Below are positions 10,733 through 25,700 of a DNA stretch of 64,000 nucleotides, one piece after another. The position numbers and the translations under genes were made by a program. The first letter of the stretch is position 1; every line of letters starts with the position of its first letter. Source of the DNA: Procambarus clarkii (Eukaryota > Arthropoda > Malacostraca > Decapoda > Cambaridae); NCBI RefSeq assembly GCF_040958095.1, contig NC_091217.1:7359344-7423343 (forward strand), written 5' to 3'. A model generated the notes under the pieces. The model made no database searches. It had not been told where the DNA came from and was given only the letters and a program-made list of their open reading frames with translations.

Positions 10733-13700
10733 TCTCTCTCTCTCTGTTGGGGAGAAAGGCGCCCTACTGAACCTAGGTAGCACCTAATAAGGACTATGGC
10801 AGCCTCCCAACGGTCAGTAAAGCAAACTAAAGGATGAAAGAGAACTCGGAGGAAGGACAATGATCCAGGGGGACCAGAAAGATTCACGGCTGCTGCGATT
10901 ATTCAAGCAGGGCAGCTCAGTGCGCCCCAACCAGCAAATAATCACTCCCTACTCAGGGCTATACAAAAGTACTGGGACCTAAGCTGACCCTCGAGGTAGC
11001 AAAGCAAGCAGTCACTACCCCTATGGGAATGAGAGACCCGAAGGATCCAAAGAAGAGAACTCTGAACCCCAAGGGGTGTACTCGCAGAGTACTCAGGGCT
11101 CCCTTCCCTAAGTGCATGCAGCCCTTGGTACAAACTCCTGGCTGCCTCCAACATGCAGAAGGAACACTAGTAGGGTGAAGCCAATCAGGTAATCAAGGCC
11201 AGAGCAGGCGTCCACCCCGTATAGCTTCAGGCAAGAAACTGGCGGTCCAGCTGCTGGCTCGGTGGGCTGGGACATCCTCTAGGTGTCAGCACGAGCGAGT
11301 GGTACGCAATGTGATCTCGCCTCTGTTCGGTCTTGGGTTGCAATATTTCTACCAGGTTCTGAGGGGATCCTGCTCTGGTTAATGGTCTCCTGTAGGCATG
11401 ACAACTCCATATGACTGAAGCCCCCATGCTAATATTAGCTAATATCAGTCCAATAGCTCTAGGGAGTCTCCAGGGCACTACCCAGAAAATGACGTCTCAT
11501 TACATTCAATGCTGTTGAATGACTTTCCTACTTTTGCATGACTTTCCTTCACTTTTAGGAAGTAGAACCACAATTGTAAACCTAACCCAGAGGCGGAATG
11601 GATATTTATTTGTAGCTGGTAACCTTGCTGTCAGGTGTGAAATTAAGAGTTTGTTGTCAGTATAATTTGTGTGCAGGGCACAGTGCCTCGAATGATGGAA
11701 AAAAATGCCAAAACAATAGCAGACTTTATTCAAGATGTTTCCATGTAAAGGCTTTCATAAAATTTGATAACTGTTAAGGCAAAAGCATCAATGAAGTTTA
11801 CTCTCGTCTGCTTGTTTCTTAACAATAAAATAATAGTACTGTATTTGTAATTGAGTTTTATTGCTGTGATATTTGGTCATTTTTCTTTTTTTTTTCTTTT
11901 ATAGGTGATGGTATGTGTTGCCCATGATGGGTTCATTTCCAACTTGTACGTGTCATCAGTTCCAAGATCAGCTCATCACGAAGTACAGTTCTCTCTCTCC
12001 CTTGAACGCATCGTATTCTTCAACCCCTCCACTAACTGGGTTGACACTTGGCTGAGGTAATCCTTAAAAACTTTATATTTTGTTCCTGTATGATTGACTA
12101 ACTTGTATGATTGTAGGTATCAGAATATTTACTATATATTGAGTGACATTATAATTAGGAGAGTTGTTATAATATGAGGATTTCCAAATCTTGAAGTAGA
12201 GCATCCATCAATCTATTATCAACATTTCCCATCCCAATGCAGTCGTATGGATCAAGCAGAGAGAAGTCCATCTTACCCGGGTGCAAGCTTTATATAGTGA
12301 GTTAGAAGGAACATCATCATCAGTGCAAGATTGCCTTTATGATTATTCACTGCACTTTCAAAAGTTTTTAAAATGAAGTCTGTCTCACCTTTATTTGCTT
12401 TCATTGTCTTTTACAAATTGCTTTCAACTGTGGTTAATTCACAGTTGTCTTCTGTAACAGCAGTGGTGTCAAAGCAGGTTAATAATCGGTGCTTCACTAG
12501 AAAAGAAAATAGACTGCTGGCCTTATTTTGTCAAAATTGTCTTGGTGGATACTGGAGTCAGCCATTTTACCACATTATCATTATTTTTGCTAGTATTGTA
12601 AGTAATTTTTTTTTCAATATGAATGAATATTTTTAAATATTAAATGAACTCTCTAACATTTTGAGCTGCAAGGCGTGTACCCCTCCAGCCCACCCCAAAG
12701 TGGACCTGGTGTTTCCCGTGAGCTGCACCCACACTAAAATGTGTGTGCTTTTTTTCAGTTTTCTCACGTCAATTTTTGTGTTACATCGTTCATTTTGGTA
12801 TCTAATTGTTCACAATAGAATGCTCTAAATGGATATATGCATATAAGGGCAAATGGAAGAACAACATTATCAATACCATAAGATAAAGTATATCGTCATG
12901 TGAGAACCCGGCTTTTTTTTTTCATTATTTTACATTTGTTATTCATTCCTGACATTATTTGTTGACACTATCATTTGTTTTTGTGTTGCTTCCTTCACAT
13001 AAATGTTTGTACCACAATATCATATGTATAAATAAATGGAAAAAACATGTCTGTACTTACCATCCAACGTTGTTTGTAGAGCAATAGTTGAGCATTAGGT
13101 TGAACCACTCCACCTGCTCCATTAAAAGGTTTCCCTGAAGTTTCTCAATCCATGTTTTATATGTGGAATGGGTGGGGGATCAGGCGTAAGCATTATTGCT
13201 TATCCACTCGGTATGTCCTCTTATGATGGTACAAGCCTGTTAAAGAATCATTAAAGCATGGTGCAGCACGCAGTGCCACACCACGCGACTTGCACTTATA
13301 CCTGGTGTCCTTCCTTTTTACTATACTTGTAGCAGACATGACACTTCAGAACTTACTCGATGCAAATTAGGGAATGGTTCAAGTTCCTGTTCAGACGTTC
13401 GGGTTTACCCATAGTACGAGGGTTTCTTCTAGCAGCAGCACCACCACAAGGAGTAATCTGAGACCAAGCCAGCTGAGTAATCTGTAGTACAAGCTAGCAT
13501 GTACAGCTGTACTCCATACTTATGAGGTTCATTTGGTTTATAAATCTTGAAAGCTAGACGGCCTTTCCATGACATTGTGCCACATGGGCTATCACAGAAA
13601 ATGCGAAGACGTTGGTGCTTATTTTAAAACGCCTCCCATCATGATCGGGAAAAAATGGAATTTTAACAAATATTTTAATTTTGGACACAAAATGCATCCC

Positions 13701-16700
13701 TGCCGGACATTTGTTATTTATGGATGCAATATGTCACCGACAACCGAAAGTGTTATAGACATGAATTCCCAGTCAAGGGCAAGCCTTGATTACACACCTA
13801 AGGCAGCACTACTTTATGTATCGACTTGCGCAAATGTTGCCTATGGTTTTGTACTGCCAGTCATCAGTGGCTTAGTTTGGTAATACTGTATGCATAAAGG
13901 ATCCAAAATTATTTCCCTTCTGCTAGTGCTAATAGTAATAATTTGTTCTTTTCCATGATCATCATCCAGTTTACCTTCAGCTGTAGAGCAAGTGTAATTT
14001 TAGTGCCTCGGTCAATTTGATCCCTTCAAAGTATTACTGCTTATTTGGCGAGTTCCATCTCGAGAAAGCAACTTTTTACTCTGACAAGCTAAGGAAGGGA
14101 GATAACAAAGGTTGTTCATCACTGATCTGGATGTCATACTGGTGGAAAACTGTGTTTGCTTATAGACCACACCCACATAATACATAGGTATCTGCTGGCC
14201 AGCAACTCTGCTCCTTGTTGCAATGATTGCAATGCTCCACTTATTGTGTAACACTTGTTGGTAATATATTCCACACTGGAGGAACTTTGATGCAAATGTC
14301 TCCATGTCTGTCAAGGACTTAAAATATTATCTTTAATATCATAAAATCGAGGATATTTCCTTCCCATAGACTGCTATTTTATTTTCTCAATGTTTATGGG
14401 CAACCCCCTACAATCGATCAAGTCATTCTACTTATATTTGTACACCTTGCCTATGTTGTTAGCCACCACTCGTTTCTCTACACACTCCACCCTTGCACTA
14501 ATCACCATTACACACGTCCCATAACTCGCTCATATCTTCCACTTGCCCACATTAATTTTCCTCCCCACCCACAACAATGCTTGCCCACCTTACCCAAATC
14601 ACCCCTGAATGTTACTGGCCAAAAAAAAACCAGAAAAAGGATTATAGAACATCAGAAGAAAATAAACTATATCTGAGATGCTATTGGCTTAAGGGGGAAG
14701 TCATTTATGACAAACCTTATTGCTCTCTGACAGTCTGTAAGAGAGAGAAGGCTTGGTAGATTGCATCTTCCTAGAATGCTAAAATGCATTTTGAGATGGT
14801 GATTTTATAAAAGACTGACACGCACTGTTCCTGGTGAGAGGACATTCATAGTAAGAGGTTCCTGAAGGCTCGGTTTTTGGAATCTACTGTATCTGATTTA
14901 CATGAGTTTCCTCCTATGGAGATGGTCTTGCATACCCATTTTTGTAGACTATGCAAAATTGATGAGAAAAATAAGGACTGTTGAAGATTGTACAGTTCTA
15001 CAGGAGAACCTAAAGTAGCTGAAAGTTATGGTTGTAGATAAATGCCTACTCTAATTCAGCCCCAACAAATGTAAAGATATGAAGGTTATGAGCGAGAACA
15101 CCGCTTACCATTGGAATACTCCTATATTAATATCAAACCAATCACTCACTATTTTGTTGACCCTCACAAACCCTCCTTGAATAAAAGCTCCCTTCAGCAT
15201 TAAATAACATAAATGTTCATTTCTTTACAGAGATATGTATTAACGTTGATATACAGTGTATAGGGTTTCTCAAGTCCATAATGCCATGAACACTTTAAAA
15301 TCTTTTCTATCATGCCATTGAGCTGTCTCAATGCAAATGCTTAATTCACACAATCTCTTACACCACCGAACCCATGCTGTTATTTACTGCAGAAATTTCC
15401 AAATAATTAATGTGTGTTTTCAATAACTATTCTTATACCCTTTTTCCACTACACTTAAGTGTAGTGGAAAGTTACCTCTCTGCTTTACTTCTTAATTATT
15501 ATGTTTACTCGTATCTGAACATGGTACCACCTGGTCATTTTGAATGCAATCAGGCAGGATCCACCAGGACATGGCTAAAACTCCAAGCACGCATCAACTT
15601 TCTCCACACTGTGACAGTGGTCTTTGCAAATGGCTTTGCCACATAATTTTGGAGAAGTCGGTGGATACTAGTGGCAACACCAGAAATGTCAATCATCACT
15701 GTGAACTTCTAAGTTGTGCAACCCCCTAAACGGAGAACACTACCTAACCAAGCCAAGCTAGAAAAGAATGGGCACGACAGAAGTTGGAAGCAGGCCCAGC
15801 TCAAGCCCAGGCGAATGTACCAATACATCCTCCCATGAAGGACCCGAAGGATCTGAACCCCAAAAGAGATTGGTAGCTTTGCACTGTCTTGGATAGAACC
15901 TAGCTGATTTTTCAAAATGCAATCAACGGGCTGCTCAGAAAGAAACGCTAAAAGTTGTTAAATATAATTTTTTTTTTTTATAATGGTACATTCGCTTCGT
16001 ACCTTCGCTACGAAGAAAAATGACAGGCTGGATTACAAGAACCTTTCACACCAGAGATGCTATACCGATGATAATACTTGTCAAGACGCTAGTGGTCTCT
16101 AGGGTGAAGTACTGCTGCACAGTGACAGCTCCTTTCAAAGCTGGAGAAATTGTTGACCTGGAGAGCGTCCAAAGATCCTTTACTGCTAGAATCCACTCGG
16201 TAAAACATTTAAACTGCTTGGACCGACTAAAGAGCCTAAATCTGTATTCTTTTGAGTGCAGGCGGGAGAGACATAATAATTTACATGTGGCAAATATTAT
16301 AGGGGCTGGCCCCAAACCGGCACACAGAAATAACATCACATGAGACCAGAAGATATGGCAGGATGTGCAGAATACCCCCATTGAAGAGCAGAGATGCAAC
16401 AGGTACTCTGAGAGAGAACTCTATCAACATCGGAGGCCCGAGACTGTTCAACACACTTACACTACACATAAGGGGTATAATTGGCCGACCCCTGAGTGTT
16501 CAAGAGAAAACTGGATAAGCGCCTCCAAAGGATACCTGATCAACCAGGCTGTGATTCATATGTCAGGCTGCGAGGAGCCACGTCCAACAGCCTGGTTAAC
16601 CAGTCCAGCAACGAGGAGGCCTGGTTGAACACCGAGCCACGGGGACGCTAAGCCCCGGAAACACTTCAAGGTAACTTCAAGGTAACCCCTTTTCCCATCA

Positions 16701-19700
16701 TCTGGTATAGCATCATTTTGCTATGATTTTTGGCACACTCTTCATATTGTATCTATTCTGTTTAATTTTCTCCACTGTATTAATACAATTTCTGCATACT
16801 GTATCTCTCAATACATGTGGTGTTTTCAAGCTATCAAAACCAGTCATTCTCACATTTGCACTGCTTTCATTAATTCCACCAATGAAGCTTTCAAGTGCTC
16901 TCTACATTTGTCTTTAATTTTTTCAGTAGTAAATATTTTGTTGTGCTTATCTTTGTTGCCATTGTTTTTTTCACCAGTTTACTTGATATACTTAAATTTG
17001 TTCTGATTATTTGTTTCCTTAAATTTTGTGTGTAAATTTTTGTTTCAGTCCTGATTTGCTGTTTTTCATCCTTATCACTATTTGTATATCTTTTACTCTC
17101 TCCATCCTTCCTTTCTCTTGTCTTTTTACCCTTTAGTTTGCATCAACAAATCCACTTAATTTTCTTATTAACTACTGCTACTATTTTCTCAATCCACTAA
17201 ATGCATTTTCTTCCTACATCTATTATGTTTCAGCCACATTATTGTGACCCATTCTCTGCATATCTTTGTGTATTGTATTTTTGGTTTGTTAACATTTATT
17301 ATTTAATTTTTATATAAAAATGCTTTCCCTTGTCATACGCAGTAGTAGTATTATTGAATTCTGTAATTATCATCCACAGTGCCGTAGTAGATAAGGCATT
17401 TGCTGACCTGCACCGAATTGAGGGCGTACGTGGGGTATTCATTGCATCTCAACTCGCCGCCAATTTCAATGCAAGCCATAGTAAGCTGGGACCTGAACAT
17501 GTGCTCTCCTATGTCACATTTGACCAAGGTGCTCAGTGGAAACCTCTTCAACCACCAAGGAAAGATCTTGAGGGTAATCCTTTCGACTGTGAAAGGGTTA
17601 GTAACATTTAATATAATTGTGTTCTGCATTCAAATGCTAAATAGTTCCAAACTTAATGAAGCTACCTAACTGTAGATTTTTAGAAAAATGTGTCGGTATT
17701 GCATTATTGCTAAGTTTTGTAAAATATCTTTTCTTACAGGCTACAGGTTGCTCTTTACAAGTAAGCCAAGAGCTAAGTCATCTTTATCCTGCAGCCCATA
17801 CCATGCCTATACTTAGTAAAGCAAGTGCTCCAGGTCTCATTTTGGCCACAGGTACAATTGGAAAATCCCTTAAGGGTCACACTTCACTCTTCGTTTCCAC
17901 TGATGCTGGGATAAACTGGTATCAGGTAAAATTTGTGTTTGTGCATCTCTGATTTATGTTATTTTAGATTATTAATATGATTATTATGAGCATCATTCGA
18001 AAGACTTCAATTTGCATTATTGTATCTTCTTGTATAGGTACTATATGGCAACTACATGTATACCTTTGGCGATCATGGAGGAATTATCGTAGCTGTACAA
18101 CTTTATCGAGTAGATGGTGAGACGAATGAGATCCAGTATTCAACGAATGAGGGGGAGACATGGCTTACGTATACATTCTACTCAGAGGTTAGAATAGAAT
18201 GTATTATATTTAACACAATATCAACTTATTGGAAATGGAAAAAATGCTGAACTCTTAAGGTATTGAATTTTAAAGCTTTACAAAAGAGTTTAATCAAATT
18301 TGACTGAGAATTGTACTGGTGAAGAGTAACTTAATTATATGTTTTATACTAAGGGCATTCAAAATGGTCAGAATTGATTGATCGTCTTTATCAATGAGAG
18401 AGCTGCAATGTCTTGTGTTGTACTTTACAGAAACTTCGCATATATGGCTTGATGACTGAACCAGGTGAAAACACCACAATATTTACTCTGTTTGGCTCAA
18501 AGCCAGACATGCATCAGTGGATCATTGTTAAGGTATGTACTGTAATTAAACATGCTTATTATATTAGCAGCTTGAGGTCAGGAACATGTTACATTACCCC
18601 AGATGGGCAGAAGGAATTTGTTGGGTTGCAAGTATTTGCTCATCCTCCTCCATACATACTAGCCTGTGTTGGTGATGTATATTCATGCTTGCTTCTCATC
18701 TGCAATATTATTTTCATTTGTGTTTTTAAGTTAAACACTTCTGATTTAAACAGCTTGTTTGGACAAATTGTTCCACTTAAGTGTCAGACTCTGGAGGAGG
18801 TACAATCGATGAGGCTTATTACGCTTTTGGGGCGGTACAGTTTGTAAGATGTATTACATTTTGAACATTTGATTATCATTAATTAGCAAAGTTAACATGT
18901 AAATTAACTATCTACACTAGGGAAGTTAGGTTCACAATAGTGTGTTCATTCTCCATGGTTCAGTTTGGTGAAGCAAGCTTACTAGCTTTCCCCCTTCCCC
19001 CCAGAAAATGTAGCATTTATGGTTATGATTAAAATTTCAGTGAAAAGCAAAAAATTTGAAACTTAATTGAAGCTAGAGAAGTGATAAATTTTGGGCCGGT
19101 ACTTTATTTGAATAAATGGAGGACAGTTTGTTGAATTTGTTCATTTTCTTTTTATCTTAGGTAGATATGAAGTCAGTTTTTGAAAGCAAATGTACTGTGG
19201 ATGATTACAAAACATGGTCTCCATCTGATGGTCGTAGTGGACGCATGTGTTTACTTGGACGCAAGCAGGTTTATGAACGTCGTGCCCCTCACAAGAATTG
19301 CTTCAACGGAATAAATTACGATAGACCAATCTTGGTTGAGAACTGTCCCTGTGATCGTGAAGATTTTGAGTGTGACTTTGGTTTTGCTGATAACATGACA
19401 TCGCACGAGTGCATAAAAGATAAAGAGGACAGAGTTGACCCATATGCCGTCCCAAACACTTGCAAACCTGGACATTTCTACAATAGGACAAAAGGCTACC
19501 GACGAATTCCTGGAGATACTTGCGAAGGAGGACGGGAATATCAGTACGAACCTTCAATAACTGCTTGTCCTGTCACGTAAGTTTTAAAATTTCTCCAAAT
19601 GTTAACCATTGTTTGTAGTTATTAGTTATGTATGTTGTTGCCTTTGCATAAAGTGAAAATATTTGCAGAGATTGTCACAATAATATGGGGGAAAACGAAT

Positions 19701-22700
19701 AACCCAACCCTCTCATATGAAATCAAATGAAAGTTACGATGTTACAGTCCATCCTGGACCATTATCAAGTAACTTTCATTTCATGTGTGGATTGGTTTAC
19801 AGTACATGAGAGCATTTAATGCTTATTGGAAGGATTATTTCGGTGCTAGCTGCACTGAGATAGCTCGACACCTGTAAGTCGTGTCAGCCCTACGAGTCCT
19901 TAACCCCTGCACGTCATCACCCTCTGTGCACAAGGAAAAATAATTCCCCCTGTATTTTTCTTTCTAATATAGTTAAAATGCTTTCCCAAATAACGGTTAA
20001 AAAAAAAACTGAATTTGGCAGTAGTAAAGTGAGGAAATTTCATGACGACGTCATGATTCAAGAGTGTTCAAGGAGCACTTACCCTGTGAAGGTCGCCAGA
20101 GGTCAGGTGTGGAGCTGGAAGTTACTGAGAAAATATTTTTATACATTGAACAAATCCACAAGGGCTGGGATGAGGGTTCGAACCTATGTCCGAGAGGATC
20201 CCAGACGTGCCTTAATCAACCGTGCTACAACATGGCTAAAAAAAATTGCAACTGGGAGTTCAACTGACCTCACATGGATCCTGTAACCAGGGTTTTACAT
20301 AATTCCCCCATGCACCTGAGCTCTGTCAATAAGCTATTCTACCTCTTCGCCTTCACTTCATTACACACAGAAATTACACACACTATTGTGATTCTGTGTG
20401 TAATAAAGTAAGGGCGAAGAGGTAGAATAGCTTATTGACAGAGCTCGGGTGCACGGGGGAAATTGTGTGAAACCCTGGTTTGTGTCTCGGAGAGACTGCA
20501 GGATTCGTGTGAAGTCAGTTGAAGTCCTGGTTGCAATTCTTTTTAACCATGTCGTAGCACAGTCGATTAAGAAGCATCTAGGATCCTCTTGGACGTAGGT
20601 TCGAACCCTCATCACGGCCCTTGTGGATGTGTTCATTTGATGCATCACGCTATTGTGATTTCTGTGTGATTTTTATACATTTATTTCATTGTCTTTTTAT
20701 TTCCAGTAATAATATTCAAGAGTGTCATTGGTGAAATTTATATAATAAAATGTGTGGAACATCAGAATACTTATATTTGTGTCACTAATATGCACACCGT
20801 ATTATATTCTTTAGAACAATAAAACCAGCATTAAATGTACTGAAACCTCAATTTCTAAGTGTTTAGTCTAGTCTTGGGGTGATGCTGAGGATCAATATCC
20901 CCGCGGCCCAGTCTCTGACCAGGACTTCTGGTTGGTTGTCTGGTCAACCAGGTTGTTGGATGTAGCTGCTCACAGCCTGATATATGAATCATAGGCTGGT
21001 TGATCAGGTATCATTTGAAGGTGTTTATCATGTTCTCTCTTGAATGCTGGGAGAAGCTGGCCAGTCATGTACCTTTAGTGTAGAGGGAGTATGTGAAAAA
21101 GTCTTGGGCCTTTGATGTTGATAGATCTCTTTCAATACTAGTATACCTATCTTGAGGTTATCTTGAGATGATTTCGGGACTTGATGTCCCCCCTGTGGCC
21201 TGGTTCTCGACCAGGCCAGGTTCTGGCTCTGGTCCTTGGTAGGCTGAACTGAACTCAAAGGCTGATGCAATCTAGTCGTTGCGAGCTATCAGCATGATAG
21301 TTTCAGGGAGCCATCTCAGCCTGATAGTTTTAGGGAGCCATCTCAGCCTGATAGTTTCAGGGAGCCACCGGGGCTCACCTAGAAATTGTTGTTTCATTAC
21401 ATTCAACGCTGGGTTTTTTAATATAAAATTCACTTCAGAAAATTTTCCTAATAGACAGTATTACTAAAATATTATAATTAACAGGGTACCATATAGGATA
21501 ACAATGTATCTTTCATATTTAAAAAAAATATATATATATTCCACTATCAGCTGTTGGTTTTTAAGATTTTTGTATAAACGAGTGGTTTATTTTGGCAGTC
21601 TTCCACTGCCAAATAGAATTTATACTCTTAAAAAGAATTCACATTTGATTTCATAGCTTAAATCTACAGTACAGTATGACTCCCTTATTCTCGATGGTTG
21701 AAATTTAAAAATGCATTTCTATGAATTTGGTCAATTCCTTTCATAGTTTTGTATGTTTCCATGTTGTATTTCTTACAAATTACAATTTTGTTCATTCCAT
21801 AAGTTTGTGACGATTCGTTACTGTACCTGTTATCTTGTCACTACATACGCTTCTTAAGTTGTCCTCTTCTATTGGTTTATTTTTTATTTCCACACACTAC
21901 TGATTTCAGTTTTGTGTATGCAGTTTTGTCAGTTACACACTCCAGATACAGTATTTCAAATGATGTATCATTTCTAAGAATTTTCCTTGATTTGCTTTCT
22001 CAAAAACAATTCCCCTTCATTCTCCACTGCCATTGCTTTACATAAATTTTCAACTAACCTACATATGCTATCACTAATTGTTTAACCCCTGCACTGTGCA
22101 TCTGTTTTTGGCAAAAACTTCATAATGCAATTGTTAAGGACATATTTTTTTTGTTTTTATAAATGGTCAGGTAAAGGTAATGTCAAAATGTTTCCAAACT
22201 TAACTATTTTCATTTCAAAACACAGTGATGAAAACATTAAAAGCATTAAGATATAGACTAAGTAAAAAAAAAATGCATAACTCTCAAAATGACATTTGTT
22301 GTTTGGTGCAGTGCAGTGGTTAAAAATCCTTAGTGGTAATACCTGTGTTTTGATTCCATAGTGAAGTACAAGAGTTCCTGCTTGTGTCAGCACGTCAAGA
22401 GATCCTACGATATGATCTTCTCAACCCAGAGGGTGGACTCGAGCCTCTGCCCATACCGAACTTGAAGATGGTTATTGCTCTTGACTTTGACATGGCTGCT
22501 AATTGCATTTACTGGTCAGATGTCGAAGAGAAGAAAATAAACGTAAGTATGGCACCACATGCGTGGAAAATGGAATTATTTTTCTGAAGCAGTTAATAAC
22601 CTTTCAACTGACCTTAGTAAAATGGGAAATCTGAATAGTTGTAAGATTTGTAAGTAAATAAGATTTGTAGTGTCAGTGATGATTAGGTCATTGAGATGTG

Positions 22701-25700
22701 GAGTATGAAAGTTAATACCTGAAGATTCCAGAATGTACCAAATGGTTTTGTTATGTTGAATGAAACCGAAATATACACCTGGAAGTTAATTTTGCAATGG
22801 CTCGTGTATGGCTAACATGTATTGAATAATGTAATGTAGGAAAAAATCCAAAGAGTGCATTTGAGAGGAATTGGAGTGTATTGTAAATAATTTAGAAATT
22901 AGTTTGACATTTATTATAGTACAGTATTAAAGTTTATGGTTGGAAATAAATGGAAAACTGGCAATACTTGGAGTTAAGTTAAAAACACTATACTGAACCC
23001 TGTATGGATAATTCATCGTTAGTGCACCTTTTTTTTTTTCCTTCCAACAGCGTCTTTGTTTCGACGGAGAGCATGATGTGGAAACCCTGGTAGATAGGAA
23101 TACTCAAAGTGTTGAAGGACTTGCTTTTGATTGGATTTCTAAGAATCTCTACTTTGTTGATGGGGAATTAAAGACAGTCGAGGTAATTCGTACAGATATT
23201 TCACACTCTGGACGTATGCGACGAATGCTTCTCAATAGCAGCAACTTGGATAATCCTCGGGGCATTGCTGTTCATCCTGTTAGAGGGTAAGCCTTTGATA
23301 TATTTTTGTTCGTAATGCACAGTAAGCACTTGTTATCAAATTTTGAAGTATGTGGATGGATTTTTGAACTTAGTAAGTTGAGAATTGATTATTATAGATT
23401 AGCACTGTTAATCTTGGGTCAACCGTATCTTGGCAGTAAGTCACTTACGTAAATAAGCATTGTGTCCTTTAGTATATAAGAGTGAACATGTGGAATGTTC
23501 ACTGTTTCTAAAAGAAATTGAGAATAGAGTTTCACCAGATGTAGTAAGGTGGGCTCTAGAAGATTATCCTCTCTGCCCAAAATCATAGGCAAGAACAGAT
23601 TGATAAGCACATGAGCTATCTCATCCATGTAGTGCGACTTAGCACAGTAAGGTAATAATACTCTAAATCAAGCTGAAGAATATAAGTGGACAAAACCTGT
23701 CATGCATCCCTTATACATTGTGGATGGCACCACAATTTTTACTAAAAAATATTTTTCTTTTAATCAAATTGTAAACATATGAAGCAGTTTACCAAGAAAT
23801 ATAATCCAGTATAATATTGTGTATACATTTTATAATGGGATTGATAGAGCTTCTACAATCCATGCCTTATACGTATTCTTGTATTGGCCAGCTTTCACTA
23901 AATTGTCTAGTTTGAAACTAATGGTCTGTTGCTGTTTAAATTCCTTCATAATTTTTGTAAGAATCTTAGCTAACGACACTGCAATGTAATACAATGCTTG
24001 TTACTCAACTTTGGACCTGTTATTTTATCACCACAACAAATTTAGCATCACAGTGGCTAACCTTGAGTAGTCCTGCACCACCACTGTTCATACAAACTTT
24101 ATTAGTAATTAGTGTGTCCTTGTGGAGGCTGTGATTTACAGATTTCAAATAAGGAGGTATCTGTGTAGCTGCAAGACTGATGATACCTGGTTGATACCTG
24201 GTTGATGGGGTTCTGGGAGTTCTACTCCCCAAGCCCGGCCCGAGGCCAGGCTCGACTTGTGAGAGTTTGGTCCACCAGGCTGTTGCTTGGAGTGGCCCGC
24301 AGGCCCACATGCCTGGTTGGTTTATACGTATCATGGAAAACCATCATGGAAAACCATCATGGTTTTCATAGTTACCTGACATTACCCTGCATATTGGCTT
24401 TCAGATACCTCTATATAACAGACTGGTCAGAGTCTTCACCCAAAGTGGCCAGAGCTTTCTTGGATGGAACCAATTTTACGGTGAGTAAAGCTAGTGTTCT
24501 TTTCTAAAAAAAATACTAGAAGTCGAATATAGAAATACATTCTAAGTGATAATATTCTGAAAAAGCTCATCGTTATTACTTAACCCATTAATTATACAGT
24601 ATACAGGAACTGAATGTATTTTTTTCATTAGATAAATTTGTCGGTTATATCTAAGTTTTGCAGTTAAATTTAGTTTTCTGAGTTGTTATGATGTCCTATA
24701 TTGCTAAGGAGGTGTGTAATTGACTGGCGCCACGTTGAGAACCCATCTGCTAGTGGGATAAATTCATTATCTAGATTGCATTATATTCTTACATATATTA
24801 TAATCCCCCAGGTTTTGTTTGGTGTCAGTACCGTTGGTTGGCCAAATGGCATTGCTATCGACTTCCAGACGGATCGGATTTTCTTTGCAGACGCACGCCG
24901 AGACTATATTGCATCAGCAGACCTCGATGGACGAAATATGAAGACTATTATATCACATAGTGTAAGCGCTTATCACATTTATTTCCTAATGAAGCTGAAA
25001 AATTTATTTTCTCTTGTGTGTAGGTAAATTTCCCAGCTACTGGCATGGAATAACAGTATTTATTTACACATAATTGACCCAAAAAAGTGATTGAGCACAT
25101 TACTGTACTGTACTATGTACAGCTACAGTATATTTCTTGTAACTTTGTTCCAGGCAGAACTCAAAGGAAGTGTCTTGCGAACCTATTCCTTGGCTGCCCC
25201 AAAATAGTCTGGTAATGTTGCCCAGAAATAGATTCAAACACCAGCAGCAAACACCAAATTGTAATTTGATGATAATCACCTTGCTGGCAGTATGAGATAA
25301 CCTCATCTGTAGTTAGCATTTAAAAAGATAGCAGAATTGTTATCATTGGTCTAGGTTAACTCCAATACATCTAATTTTTATGACCACTTTTACATTTTTA
25401 TAAAAACCCGGTGATAACTAAATTCAATATATGATGGTTGACCAGACCACACACTAAAAGGTGAAGGGACGACGACGTTTCGGTTCGTCTTGGACCATTC
25501 TCAAAGTCGATCGACTTGAGAATGGAGGAATGGTTACCCAGGTGATTAATATATGATGATAAAGATTAAATATAATAATAGAGTACTATGGAGGGCATCC
25601 AGAATTTCCCAAATTTTGTTGATTACGACTTCAGTCGCCAACAGCATACATCGTCACTATCCACAGTGTTGACCTCTGTACTTTAATACACACTCTTCAG

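Noticed and set aside
10493..10887. Lys/Glu-rich minus-strand open frames
   Set aside because: They come from the TTTC/TC microsatellite and the adjacent repeat.
13569..13883. Possible gene on the plus strand in the large intron
   Set aside because: No domain, no splice partners, and it partly overlaps the piggyBac remnant on the other strand.
18533..18847. Extension of the SORL1 exon ending at 18532
   Set aside because: The frame stays open but the sequence loses similarity to the family, and the GT at 18533 joins in frame to the 10CC exon at 19161.
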